DNA from: Micromonospora chokoriensis
Lineage (GTDB): Bacteria; Actinomycetota; Actinomycetes; Mycobacteriales; Micromonosporaceae
Direction: 5' to 3'
Assembly: GCF_000718555.1 (NCBI RefSeq)
Contig: NZ_JOAN01000015.1
Coordinates: forward strand, 62,001-126,000
Length of the DNA stretch: 64,000 bases
The notes below the pieces were generated by a model. It saw only the letters and a list, made by a program, of their open reading frames with translations, was not told where the DNA came from and did not search any database. The position numbers and the translations under genes were made by a program. This document shows, piece by piece, positions 18,297-26,717 of this stretch; the stretch's first letter is position 1; every line of letters starts with the position of its first letter.

Positions 18297-20342
18297 TCAG
18301 AGGATCACGATGGTGAACTTCTCCGCGGTCCCGATCGACGAACGATTGGCGATCAGGGGGCTGGCGCCGGAGTTGGCGGCGCTCACGTACATGCCGTTCA
18401 CCTTCGCCCGAAGGCTGATCGTGTTGTCCGAGTTGCGGACCAACGTGAAGGTCTCCCACCCGCCGACGGCGGCCCGGTTGGCGATCAGCGGCTTCGTGCC
18501 GGCCTCCGCCGCGCTCACGTACATGTTGTTGATCTTCGCGCGCAACGCGATGTTGCCGCTGCCCAGGTCAACCATCTCGAACGGTTCCCAGACCCCGATC
18601 CCGGCAGCACCGGCGATCAGGCTGTCCGCACCGGCGTACGAGCAGCTGACGTACTTCTTGTTGACCACGGCCTGCAGAGCGATCGGCCCGATGGGCAGCG
18701 TGGGCCCCGACGTGGGCGGGGTCTGCCCGGTCGGGTTCTGGGTGACGGCCTGCCAGAAGTTGATGTTCAGCGGCCCGCCCACGAACTCCAGCCGGACGGT
18801 GTGGTGCTTACCCGCCGGGAGGCTGAAGGCGCCCGCGTCGATCGTCTGGTAGCTCTGCCAGTCGCCGGTGTTCGGCACGGAGATGGTCGGTCCGGCGACG
18901 CCGTCGATGACGAAGCGAAGCTTGGCGTCCGTGTTCGGCGTGGCGACCCGGGCCTTCATCGTGACCGAGTTCTGCAGCGGAATCTCCTGCCACTGCAACC
19001 ACTCGCCATTGCTGGTGGAGCCGACGTTCCAGCCGCCCCCGGAGTCCGGGGTGGTCTGCACGTCGACGTCGCCGGCCCGGTAGACGTTGTACGCGTTGCC
19101 CGAGGTGCTGTCGCTGTAGCTGTCCGCGGTCTCCGCCTCGACCCGCAGATCGGTGGGGAACGGGTTCTTGGAGTACCGCCGCAGGATGTTCAACATCTGG
19201 TTGGGGTAGTCGACCCGCCGCTGGGCGTACGTCCCGGAGGCCATCCGCCAGGTCGCCGCGTTCTCCTCCCAGTCCGTGAAGCCCTCGACCAGGGTCGCCG
19301 CCGCGCCGTTGTTCACCGTGGTGTTGAGGTTGCTGGCGAAGGTCTGGCCGTGGTTCGGGTCGATCACCATGTTGGTGCTGTCTCGCACCACGTAGAACCC
19401 CGGTACGGCCACGCCGTAGCTGCGGCCGTTGAAGGTGGTGAGGGAGCGCCCACCGCTGGGCATGCTGAACCAGGAGTTCGAGCCGTTCGCGACGGCGCTG
19501 ACCGCCGAATCGCGCTCCATCCAGGTGCGGTCGAGGTTGAAGAACGGGTCGACCCCGAACTCCGCCTTTGCCCGGTCGCGGACGTGCTGCAACATCTTCG
19601 CGGCGTTACCGCCACCCTGGTGAACGAAGAAGGTGTCGCTCAACGACCACTCGTACACCACCGGCTTCCCGTCAATCTTGAAACGCAGATTGTCCGGTAC
19701 GGCGGTGAAGAAGGCCCGCAGGTTGTTGTCCCAGATGTACTTGTAACCACCCTCGCCGGTGCCGGCCGCGTCGGCGATGTCGAAGGGCGGGTCGTAGCCG
19801 CCGCGGTTGTGCACCGCCATGTTCTTCTGATCGGTCATCGAGGCCGGAGTGTCGTCGAAAGCGGCGATCTTGAGCCGGTCGGCGACACCCCGACGGTTGA
19901 TCGCGTCGACGAGCTCGCTCAGCATCCGCGGGTCACCCCCGCCGTTGGGCACCGCGGTCCCCGGGACGTACCCGCGCAGCACGGGGGCGACGAAGTCGAC
20001 CCCGGCGCTCGTCAGCTCCTCGACGTAGTTGTCCCAGAACTTCGCCCGGTCACCGGTGGTGACCAGGTACGACGGCAGGTTGTAGGTCGTGCTGCCGAAG
20101 CCGGGGTAGGAACCGTTGAGGGTGCCCCCGCTCAACCCGAACGTCACACCGACTGGTCCGGTCCCGCCGGCCGTACGGCCGGGCAGGCTGGTGCCGCTGG
20201 TGACGACCACCGGGGTGGTTGCCGCGGCGGCACTCGTCGTGGTTGCGCCCACCGCGCCGACCGGAAGGACCAGGGCGAGCCCCAGCATGGCCGCGGTGCG
20301 ACGCATGGTCCTCGGAGTGGTTTTCTCGGGCTTGTCGCTCAT
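18297..20342 (-). CDS. Secreted DUF5010-type glycoside hydrolase-like protein with CBM and fascin-like trefoil
   Basis: A 681-residue secreted protein. A signal peptide covers about residues 1-40. The first 380 residues resemble DUF5010 proteins, a presumed TIM-barrel hydrolase family; conserved-looking acidic stretches include AAFDDTPAS, YEWSLSDTF and EGFTDWEENA, where a catalytic pair may lie. A CBM6/35-like module follows (about 390-525, opening RVEAETADSYSD). The C-terminus is three repeats of about 44 residues (YVSCSYAGA, YVSAAEAGT, YVSAANSGA), a fascin-like beta-trefoil. The start at 20342 has AAGGGTG at ideal spacing. It probably binds and acts on a polysaccharide outside the cell; hydrolysis itself is inferred, not shown. 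Confidence 0.8.
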   Translation of the reverse strand: MSDKPEKTTPRTMRRTAAMLGLALVLPVGAVGATTTSAAAATTPVVVTSGTSLPGRTAGGTGPVGVTFGLSGGTLNGSYPGFGSTTYNLPSYLVTTGDRAKFWDNYVEELTSAGVDFVAPVLRGYVPGTAVPNGGGDPRMLSELVDAINRRGVADRLKIAAFDDTPASMTDQKNMAVHNRGGYDPPFDIADAAGTGEGGYKYIWDNNLRAFFTAVPDNLRFKIDGKPVVYEWSLSDTFFVHQGGGNAAKMLQHVRDRAKAEFGVDPFFNLDRTWMERDSAVSAVANGSNSWFSMPSGGRSLTTFNGRSYGVAVPGFYVVRDSTNMVIDPNHGQTFASNLNTTVNNGAAATLVEGFTDWEENAATWRMASGTYAQRRVDYPNQMLNILRRYSKNPFPTDLRVEAETADSYSDSTSGNAYNVYRAGDVDVQTTPDSGGGWNVGSTSNGEWLQWQEIPLQNSVTMKARVATPNTDAKLRFVIDGVAGPTISVPNTGDWQSYQTIDAGAFSLPAGKHHTVRLEFVGGPLNINFWQAVTQNPTGQTPPTSGPTLPIGPIALQAVVNKKYVSCSYAGADSLIAGAAGIGVWEPFEMVDLGSGNIALRAKINNMYVSAAEAGTKPLIANRAAVGGWETFTLVRNSDNTISLRAKVNGMYVSAANSGASPLIANRSSIGTAEKFTIVIL

Positions 20343-20654
20343 AGTCACCCTTCTTGGCTGCTGTGATCTGTCGGGTTCTCGAACACCGGAACCGCACTGG
20401 GAGACCAGTCATGGGCATGTTCGGGACGGCCCCCATTGCTGGCCGGTCGACACGGCCGGGGCTCCCGGGAGTGCAGTGCGTGTCCGGTCCGTGCCCCTCT
20501 GCATGGCCGGTGATCCGCCACCAAACTGGACGAATGGCGAGACCTGGCCACTCGGACGACGGCTGCTGGGCCGGCTTGGTTCAACAATTCCGGCAACCCA
20601 ATGCACGCGATCCCGAGGTTGCTGTCCGTACCGTGGGAGCGCCGGAAACGAATC

Positions 20655-20678
20655 AAGGCCCCTCCGTGGAGGGGCCTT
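20655..20678 (-). terminator. Terminator of the tRNA-Pro transcript
   Basis: A near-complete palindrome with an 11-bp AAGGCCCCTCC stem, about 20 bases past the tRNA 3' end. On the minus strand it is followed by a T-containing stretch. The remainder of 20343-20654 shows no gene; it should hold the promoter of the leftward glycoside-hydrolase-like gene, which I could not pick out. Confidence 0.8.
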
Positions 20679-20697
20679 GACCTGCTCTTACCTCTGG

Positions 20698-20771
<74 letters not shown>

Positions 20772-20785
20772 AGGCGTGCCGACAA

Positions 20786-20813
20786 ATAGTAGCCCACCCG
20801 GCCCGATGGTCAA
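20786..20813 (-). promoter_or_regulatory. Promoter of tRNA-Pro
   Basis: On the minus strand a -35 TTGACC (20808-20813) and a -10 TACTAT (20786-20791) are 16 bases apart and lie about 14 bases before the tRNA. This is the clearest housekeeping-type promoter in the window. Confidence 0.75.
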
Positions 20814-20858
20814 ACTCGGTACCCCCGCCGCTCTGGGCGACGGGGCACCGGGCGGCTG

Positions 20859-21752
20859 TCAGCGGGGGATGAGGGTGAGGATGCTGGCTTCCGGGGGACA
20901 GGCGAAGCGGACCGGGGCGGTCGGGTGGGTGCCGAGGCCGGCGGAGACGTGCAGCCAGGAGTCCGATCCCGGCCACCGGTGCAGACCGCGCGCCATCGAG
21001 CGGGGCAGGCCGCAGTTGGTCACCAGCGCCCCGAAGCCCGGTACGCAGACCTGACCGCCGTGGGTGTGCCCGGCCAGCAGCAGCCCGAAGCCGTCCGCGG
21101 CCATCTGGTCGAGCACCCGTGGCTCGGGTGAGTGGGTCAGCGCGATGGACAGGTCGGCCGAGGACGAGACCGCGCCGGCCACGGACGGGTAGTCGTCCCG
21201 GTCGATGTGGGGGTCGTCCACGCCGACGAGGTCGAGCTGGCGGCCACCGGCCTTCAGCGTGGTCCGAGCGTTGTTGAGGTCCGCCCAACCCGCGCCGGTG
21301 AAGACCTGACGCAGTTCCTCGTAGGGCAGCTCGACACCCTCGGTGTACTCCCGGTCGGGCAGGAAGTACGTGAAGGGGTTCTTCAACACCGGCCCGGTGT
21401 AGTCGTTGGACCCGAACACGAACGCGCCCGGGTAGTTCAGCAGCGGTTGCAGGGCCCGCAGCACCCCGGGCACCGCCCCCGGGTGCGCCATGTTGTCGCC
21501 GGTCACCACCACCAGGTCGGGGTCGAGGGCTGCCAGCGACGCCACCCAGCGCTGCTTGCGCGCCTGGTCGGGCATCATGTGCAGGTCCGACAGGTGCAGC
21601 ACGCGCAGCGGCTCCGCGTCGGCCGGGAGCACCGGCACGTCGTACCGCCGCAGGGTGAACATGTTGCGCTCGATGAGCGACGCGTACGCGAGGCTGGCCG
21701 CGCCGATCGTGGCGGTTCCGGCGGCGAGCCGGAATAGTGTGCGCTTTCGCAT
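20859..21752 (-). CDS. YkuE/YaeI-like membrane-associated metallophosphoesterase
   Basis: A 297-residue calcineurin-like phosphoesterase. A short basic N-terminus and one hydrophobic stretch (about 8-26) suggest a membrane anchor. Metal motifs are LSDLHM, TGDNMAHP, GSNDYTG (Asn kept, usual GNHE His replaced by Asp), LTHSPEP and GHTHGGQV. The GHTHGGQ end is typical of the YkuE/YaeI group, which includes UDP-diacylglucosamine pyrophosphatase relatives and other envelope phosphodiesterases. The start at 21752 is only 25 bases from the divergent YqeY-like start. No gene lies between its stop and the tRNA promoter. Confidence 0.88.
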   Translation of the reverse strand: MRKRTLFRLAAGTATIGAASLAYASLIERNMFTLRRYDVPVLPADAEPLRVLHLSDLHMMPDQARKQRWVASLAALDPDLVVVTGDNMAHPGAVPGVLRALQPLLNYPGAFVFGSNDYTGPVLKNPFTYFLPDREYTEGVELPYEELRQVFTGAGWADLNNARTTLKAGGRQLDLVGVDDPHIDRDDYPSVAGAVSSSADLSIALTHSPEPRVLDQMAADGFGLLLAGHTHGGQVCVPGFGALVTNCGLPRSMARGLHRWPGSDSWLHVSAGLGTHPTAPVRFACPPEASILTLIPR

Positions 21753-21763
21753 GGCGTTCAGGG

Positions 21764-21769
21764 TAGTTT
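21764..21769 (+). promoter_or_regulatory. -10 box for leaderless YqeY-like transcript
   Basis: TAGTTT ends eight bases before the ATG at 21778 and no Shine-Dalgarno is present. A leaderless start is likely; a -35 element is not clear. Confidence 0.4.
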
Positions 21770-21777
21770 GACCGTCC

Positions 21778-22233
21778 ATGAGCACGCTGAAGGACCGCCT
21801 CACTGCCGACATGCGTTCCGCGCTCAAGGCGCGCGACGAGCTGACCACCTCCACGCTGCGGATGGCCCTGGCCGCCGTCGGCACCGCCGAGGTCGCCGGC
21901 AAGGCCAAGCGCGAGCTCACCGATGACGAGGTGCTCGCGGTGCTGACCAAGGAAGCCAAGAAGCGCCGGGAGGCGGCCACCGCCTTCGCCGACGCCGGCC
22001 GCACCGAGCAGGCCGCGAAGGAGAGCGCCGAGGGCGAGGTGTTGGACCGCTACCTGCCCAGGCAGCTCTCGGACGCCGACCTGACCGAGCTGGTGTCGGG
22101 GGCGCTCGCCGCGGGCGGCTTCACCGCTAAGGCCCAGATGGGCCCGGCGATGAAGGCGGCCCAGGCCGCGGTGGCGGGCCAGGCCGAGGGTGGCCGGGTG
22201 GCCGCCGAGGTACGCCGACAGCTCGGTCTCTGA
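21778..22233 (+). CDS. GatB/YqeY domain protein
   Basis: A 151-residue YqeY-family protein: MSTLKDRLTADMRSALKARD at the start, the middle LTDDEVLAVLTKEAKKRREA, and LPRQLSDADLTELV near residue 95 are all characteristic. The domain matches the tRNA-binding tail of the GatB amidotransferase subunit, and free-standing versions are thought to touch tRNA-dependent amidation, but their role is not settled. It is cytosolic, highly charged and helical. Length is standard. It is divergent from the phosphoesterase and ends at a strong terminator. Confidence 0.93.
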   Translation: MSTLKDRLTADMRSALKARDELTTSTLRMALAAVGTAEVAGKAKRELTDDEVLAVLTKEAKKRREAATAFADAGRTEQAAKESAEGEVLDRYLPRQLSDADLTELVSGALAAGGFTAKAQMGPAMKAAQAAVAGQAEGGRVAAEVRRQLGL

Positions 22234-22298
22234 CTCACCAGGATCGGCCGGCGCGGCACGACGGTTGTCGCAGCCGATCGCCGGTCCGGACAGACGAA

Positions 22299-22329
22299 CG
22301 GGCGGGCACCCGAGGAGGGTGCCCGCCCG
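22299..22329. terminator. Bidirectional terminator hairpin
   Basis: A perfect 13-bp stem (22299-22311 with 22317-22329) and a five-base loop followed by TTGTGTCC, between the convergent YqeY-like and ponA genes. Confidence 0.85.
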
Positions 22330-22348
22330 TTGTGTCCTACTCGTCGGC

Positions 22349-24778
22349 TCAGCCGCCTGGACGACCGCCGGGTCGACCGGGCCCGTTACCGGGCGGCGGA
22401 CCACCCGGGGTGCCCTCGGTGTTGCCCGGCGTGCCGCCACCGCTGCTGACCTGAATGGTGACCACGCCACCCTTGATCGTGCGTCCGTCCGGGCTGCTAC
22501 CGGCCGCTTCGCCCGCCTTGCAGGAGGACGGCACCCTCGTGTCGGAGACGACCGGCTCGAAGCCAGCGCCCCTGAGCCGGGACTTCGCGGTGTCCACCGA
22601 CACGCACTTCACGTCGGGGATGCTGCGCTGGTCACCCTCGGAGATCTTCTGGCCCGGCGGCTCGAAGTTGATGCGGGGCTTGCCCTTCATGGCGTCGCGC
22701 AGCGTCTCCCACACCGGCGGGTTGATGCCGTCCCGCTCCGAGTGCTTCATCTTCACGTTGGTCTGCGGCCAGTCCGGGTCGGCCATGATGCCGGCGACCG
22801 AGTACTGCTTGGTCATCACGACCTGAGCAGCGGTCTTCTCCGAGTCGGTGGTGCCGGACTTGCCGGCCACCGGGTAACCGACGTCGTTGCGGATGTTGCC
22901 GGAGGTGGCGCCGGTGCACCGGGAGACGGATGACTTGTCACCGACTGGGCAACGGGCCGCGTCCACCGCGGCGCGGGCCACCTCGGTGCTGAACCGCTTC
23001 TCGCAGCGCGGGTTGGCGATGTCCAGCTTGTTGCCCGCCGGGTCGCGGATCTCCTGCACCGGGATCGGCTCGCAGTACTTGCCGTCTGCGGCGAGGGTGG
23101 CGTAGGCGTTGGCGAGATCAAGCGGGGTGGTCTGCGAGACGCCCAGGGTGAAGGCGCCCCACTGGTGCGCCCCCTTCTCCAGGTCCAAATCTTCCTGAGA
23201 TCGGAAGTTGATGCCCAGCCGCTTGGCGGCCTTGACTACGTTCTCGGCGCCGACCTGCTGTTGCAGCGGCACGAAGTAGGTGTTCACCGAGCGGCCGAAG
23301 GCACCCCACATGTTGTGTGGGCCGGCCATGCTCTCGGCCGCGTTGGTCGGGCAGTAGAAGTGGGTTCCCGGACAGGCTGCCTTGCCAGGCTGAATGATGT
23401 ATTCCGACCGGAACTGCTTCGGCGAGTTGATCGTGTAGCTGAGCGGGATGCCCTTCTCCAGCGCCGCCACGATGGTGAAGATCTTGAACGTCGACCCGGC
23501 CTGGTAACCGCTGATGCCGTCGCCGCCAGTGAGCAGCGGGTTGACCGTCGCCGGGTAGTTGCCGCGGATCTTCTTCTTGCTCTTCGCCGGATCGCTGGAG
23601 AGCTTGTTCTTCGGGTTCTTCGGGTCGTCCAGCTTGAACTGCCGGTTGACCGCCAGCGCCCGGACCCGGCCGGTGCCCGGCTCGACCACCGCGACCATGG
23701 CGGCTTCCTTGCTGTTCTCGCTCTTGGACTTGCGGACCGCCTTGTCCGCGGCCTTCTGCGCCTGAACGTCGATCGAGGTCACGACGGTGTAGCCGCCGCT
23801 CTTCAGCCGGCGCTCCCGGTCGTACGTCGTCGAGCCGAACGTCTCCTGATCCATCCACCAGCGGTAGAAGTAGTCGCAGAAGAAGCCCCAGCTGTTGACG
23901 TTGGCGGACACGCAGCCGTTCGGGGTGCGCTTGTCCTTGACCACCAGCTTGACCGCCTTGGCGGCGTCCGCCTCCTGCTGGGTGATGGCCTTGATCTCGA
24001 CCATGTTGTCGATGACGTAGTCACGTCGATGCAGCGCGGCCGGGTAACCCGACTCGGTGGTCGGGTCGTTCGTCGTGGGCGCCTTGACCATGCCGGCCAG
24101 CAGCGCGGCCTCTTCGATCTTGAGCTTGCTCGGCGGCTTGCCGAAGTAGACCTGGCTGGCGGCGAAGATGCCGTACGCGCCGTTGCCGAACGCGGCGAGG
24201 TTCAGGTAGCGGGTGAGGATCTCGTCCTTGGAGAATTCCTTGTCGACCTGGAGGGCCAGCCGCATCTCGCGCAGCTTGCGGGCGCTGGTGTCCTCGGTCG
24301 CCGCGACCACGTCGGCCGGGTGGGTGGCCGAGTAGGCGATGGCCAGCCGGACGTACTGCATGGTCAGCGTCGAGGCGCCCTGCCGGCCGGCGGACTCGCT
24401 CTGGTTGTTGACGAACGCACGGGCGACACCGTTGATGTCGACGCCGTTGTGCTTGTAGAAGTCATGGTCCTCGGCCGCGATGATGGCCTTCTGCATGTAC
24501 GGCGAGATGTCGGCGAACTTCACGTCGCGCCGGTTCTCGTCGTACATGGTCGCGAGCGGTGTCTTGCCGTCCGAGGCCAGTAGGTAGCTGATCTGTGGCG
24601 CGCTGGGCGCCTCCAGCTCCGTGGGCAGGGCGTCGAAGGTCTTTGCGCCGGCCTTCGCGGCCAGGCCAGACATCGCCACTGCGGGGAAGGCCGCCGCAGC
24701 GACCACCACGCCGGCCAATAGGCCACACACGAGTAGCGATGCGGCGTTGGTCAGCACATTGTGGTCACGTTTCCGCAT
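22349..24778 (-). CDS. ponA: Bifunctional class A penicillin-binding protein with PASTA domain
   Basis: An 809-residue class A PBP that polymerises and cross-links peptidoglycan. A membrane anchor spans about 8-37. The glycosyltransferase domain has its catalytic Glu at about 103 (AAEDHDFYKHNGVD) and the QGASTLTMQ motif. The transpeptidase domain has the nucleophile motif STFK (about 425), SVN, and KSGTT (about 640). One PASTA domain (about 705-775) and a Gly/Pro-rich tail follow. The start at 24778 has GAGGTG at ideal spacing and begins MRKRDHN. It lies head-to-head with wblA, the same order as ponA2-whiB4 in Mycobacterium, so it is the PonA2 ortholog by context. Confidence 0.95.
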   Translation of the reverse strand: MRKRDHNVLTNAASLLVCGLLAGVVVAAAAFPAVAMSGLAAKAGAKTFDALPTELEAPSAPQISYLLASDGKTPLATMYDENRRDVKFADISPYMQKAIIAAEDHDFYKHNGVDINGVARAFVNNQSESAGRQGASTLTMQYVRLAIAYSATHPADVVAATEDTSARKLREMRLALQVDKEFSKDEILTRYLNLAAFGNGAYGIFAASQVYFGKPPSKLKIEEAALLAGMVKAPTTNDPTTESGYPAALHRRDYVIDNMVEIKAITQQEADAAKAVKLVVKDKRTPNGCVSANVNSWGFFCDYFYRWWMDQETFGSTTYDRERRLKSGGYTVVTSIDVQAQKAADKAVRKSKSENSKEAAMVAVVEPGTGRVRALAVNRQFKLDDPKNPKNKLSSDPAKSKKKIRGNYPATVNPLLTGGDGISGYQAGSTFKIFTIVAALEKGIPLSYTINSPKQFRSEYIIQPGKAACPGTHFYCPTNAAESMAGPHNMWGAFGRSVNTYFVPLQQQVGAENVVKAAKRLGINFRSQEDLDLEKGAHQWGAFTLGVSQTTPLDLANAYATLAADGKYCEPIPVQEIRDPAGNKLDIANPRCEKRFSTEVARAAVDAARCPVGDKSSVSRCTGATSGNIRNDVGYPVAGKSGTTDSEKTAAQVVMTKQYSVAGIMADPDWPQTNVKMKHSERDGINPPVWETLRDAMKGKPRINFEPPGQKISEGDQRSIPDVKCVSVDTAKSRLRGAGFEPVVSDTRVPSSCKAGEAAGSSPDGRTIKGGVVTIQVSSGGGTPGNTEGTPGGPPPGNGPGRPGGRPGG

Positions 24779-25185
24779 CCAGGTCACCTCGACAGGGTAC
24801 GCGAGTAGGGAACGAGGGGCGCTGGGGCGTTCTTTCCCCATTTCCTGCGCGCGCTGCCCTCGTTGTGCTAAACGCACGACCCCCGGTGCGTGGTTGCGTG
24901 TGACCTGGCGTGAGTCTCCTCCAATTCAGGGAGGCGGCGCAGCGTTACCGCTGACCTCGGCGGGGTAACCGGCGGTTGAAGGCCCGGGAAGCCGGGAGTG
25001 TCCGGAATGATGGATTTCGCCGACAACGTTGCGTAATCAGTCGACTACAGAGCATGATGGAGGCGGCGACAGCGCCACATGTCGTCCGCGCCGCCTTGGG
25101 GAAGGCAGGCCGGGCGACCGGGGGGAATTGCCGGCTGACGTGCATCGACGAGGTCGGTAGGTACTGCAAGGGGGGACGTGTACAC
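24779..25185. promoter_or_regulatory. 407-base divergent control region of ponA and wblA
   Basis: No gene is convincing here; the frame entering wblA can be extended but lacks a ribosome site or conserved-looking sequence. The region should hold both promoters and gives wblA a potentially long leader. AT-richer patches (about 25005-25060, with TTGCGTAATCAG) are the likeliest promoter sites, though no well-spaced -35/-10 pair could be fixed. Confidence 0.5.
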
Positions 25186-25506
25186 ATGGGCATGATCACT
25201 GACTGGCCGTCACAGGCGGCATGTCAGAACGGGGACCCGGACGCGTTGTTCGTACAGGGCGCCGAACAGAACGTGGCGAAGCGGATCTGCCGGAGCTGCC
25301 CAGTTCGGTACGAGTGCCTGGCCGACGCGCTGGACAACCGGATCGAGTTCGGTGTGTGGGGCGGCATGACCGAACGCGAACGGCGGGCGCTGCTGCGCCG
25401 TCACCCGCAGGTGACGAGCTGGCGCAAGATGTTCGAGGCCGCGATGAAGAAGAACAGCAAGGACAAGGCCGGCAAGGACAAGATTCTCGTCAGCGCGGCC
25501 AACTGA
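25186..25506 (+). CDS. wblA: WhiB-family iron-sulfur regulator WblA/WhiB4
   Basis: A 106-residue WhiB-like protein. The four cluster-binding cysteines are C13, C35, C38 and C44 (C-x2-C-x5-C at the end), followed by the GVWGG turn at 56-60 and a basic C-terminus (RRALLRRHP) for DNA contact. The opening MGMITDWPSQAAC and the VQGAEQN segment place it in the WblA/WhiB4 group rather than WhiB1 or WhiB2. In Streptomyces WblA represses antibiotic production and drives sporulation; in Mycobacterium WhiB4 is a redox sensor. The ATG at 25186 follows AAGGGGGGACG. It is convergent with, and 6 bases from, the ArsA-like gene. Confidence 0.93.
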   Translation: MGMITDWPSQAACQNGDPDALFVQGAEQNVAKRICRSCPVRYECLADALDNRIEFGVWGGMTERERRALLRRHPQVTSWRKMFEAAMKKNSKDKAGKDKILVSAAN

Positions 25507-25512
25507 CGCCGG

Positions 25513-26661
25513 TCACGGCCGGCTGATCGCCGCGCCGATCGTCCGTAGCCCGTCGACGTCGTGCACGTCGGCGGGCTGCGCCGTGACCGAAACCGCCGGC
25601 ACGGCCGGGAACGCCTCGGTGAAGCGCGCGGCGACCTGCTGCTCGCGTACCGCCTGACGAGCCAGCGCCGCGTGCGCCCGCAGCACGTCGGCGGTGCCCT
25701 CGTGCCCACCCAGCTCGGTCAGCCGCTCGGCGGCGACCCGGCTCTGCTCGGCGTCCAGCTCCGGGACCGCCGGGCGGTGCACCCGGTTGAGCACTAGGCC
25801 GGCCAGCGGCATCCGCTCGTCGCGCAGCCGGCCCGCGAAGTAGGCGGCCTCTCGGACCGCGTCCGGCTCCGGCGTCGCGACCAGCAGAAAGGCCGTCTCC
25901 CGCGCCTGGAGGATGCGGTACGTCTGCTCGGCGCGCTGCCGGAAGCCGCCGAACATCGAATCCAGTGCGGCCACGAAGCCGGACAGGTCGGTGAGCAGCT
26001 GCGCGCCGAGCACCTTCTGCACCACCTTCGAGAACATCCCGAACGAGGCTGTGACCAGGCTGAACATGCTCCGTCCGCCGCTGCGGGCCGGGGCCAGCAG
26101 CAGTCGCAGCATCCGGCCGTCGAGGAAACGGGAGAGTCGAGCCGGCGCGTCCAGGAAATCAAGTGCCGAGCGCGATGGTGGCGTGTCCACCACGATCAGG
26201 TCCCATTCGCCCCGAGCGTGCAGCTGGCCCAACTTCTCCATCGCCATGTATTCCTGCGTGCCGGCGAAGGTCGAACTCATCGCCTGGTAGAACGGGTTCG
26301 CGAAGATCTCCGCGGCCTTCGTCGGGTCGGTGTGCTGCAGCACCACGTCGTCGAAGGTGCGCTTCATGTCGAGCATCATGGCGTGCAACTCGCCGCCGCT
26401 GCCCTCGACGTCGATCCCCTTGACCTGGCGGGGGGTGTTGTCCAGCTCGGTCAGGCCCAGCGACTGGGCCAGCCGGCGGGCCGGGTCGATGGTGAGCACC
26501 ACCGTGCGCCGGCCATGGTGCTCGGCGGCCCGCAGCGCCAACGCCGCAGCCGTGGTCGTCTTTCCCACTCCGCCGGCACCGCAGCACACGATGATCCGCA
26601 CGCCGGGGTCGGCGAGGATCTGGTCGACGTCCAGCTGCGGCGCCGCGTCTTCGGAAGGCAC
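25513..26661 (-). CDS. ArsA/Get3-like ATPase (Rv3680-type)
   Basis: A 382-residue P-loop ATPase of the ArsA/GET3 class. The deviant Walker A is GAGGVGKTT, with LTIDPARRL as switch I and VVDTPPSRSALDF as switch II. Mycobacterial orthologs (Rv3680) form a hetero-complex with Rv3679 and protect against glycerol-derived and other stresses; they have no arsenite role. The start is GTG 26661; a TTG at 26664 is possible. It is the second gene of a pair, 56 bases after its partner, on the same strand. Neither copy has the metal-binding cysteines of true ArsA. Confidence 0.9.
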   Translation of the reverse strand: MPSEDAAPQLDVDQILADPGVRIIVCCGAGGVGKTTTAAALALRAAEHHGRRTVVLTIDPARRLAQSLGLTELDNTPRQVKGIDVEGSGGELHAMMLDMKRTFDDVVLQHTDPTKAAEIFANPFYQAMSSTFAGTQEYMAMEKLGQLHARGEWDLIVVDTPPSRSALDFLDAPARLSRFLDGRMLRLLLAPARSGGRSMFSLVTASFGMFSKVVQKVLGAQLLTDLSGFVAALDSMFGGFRQRAEQTYRILQARETAFLLVATPEPDAVREAAYFAGRLRDERMPLAGLVLNRVHRPAVPELDAEQSRVAAERLTELGGHEGTADVLRAHAALARQAVREQQVAARFTEAFPAVPAVSVTAQPADVHDVDGLRTIGAAISRP

Positions 26662-26717
26662 CAATCGAGCGTATCGGGCCGGTGGGTCCGCGCGCCCGTG
26701 CTGCGCTCAGGTGTGAG

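Noticed and set aside
18291..20366. A 691-residue rightward open frame over the glycoside-hydrolase-like gene
   Set aside because: It mirrors a leftward gene with a clear signal peptide, CBM and trefoil repeats. Its composition is the Arg/Val/Gly/His-rich shadow typical of GC-rich antisense frames, with no ribosome site or domain.
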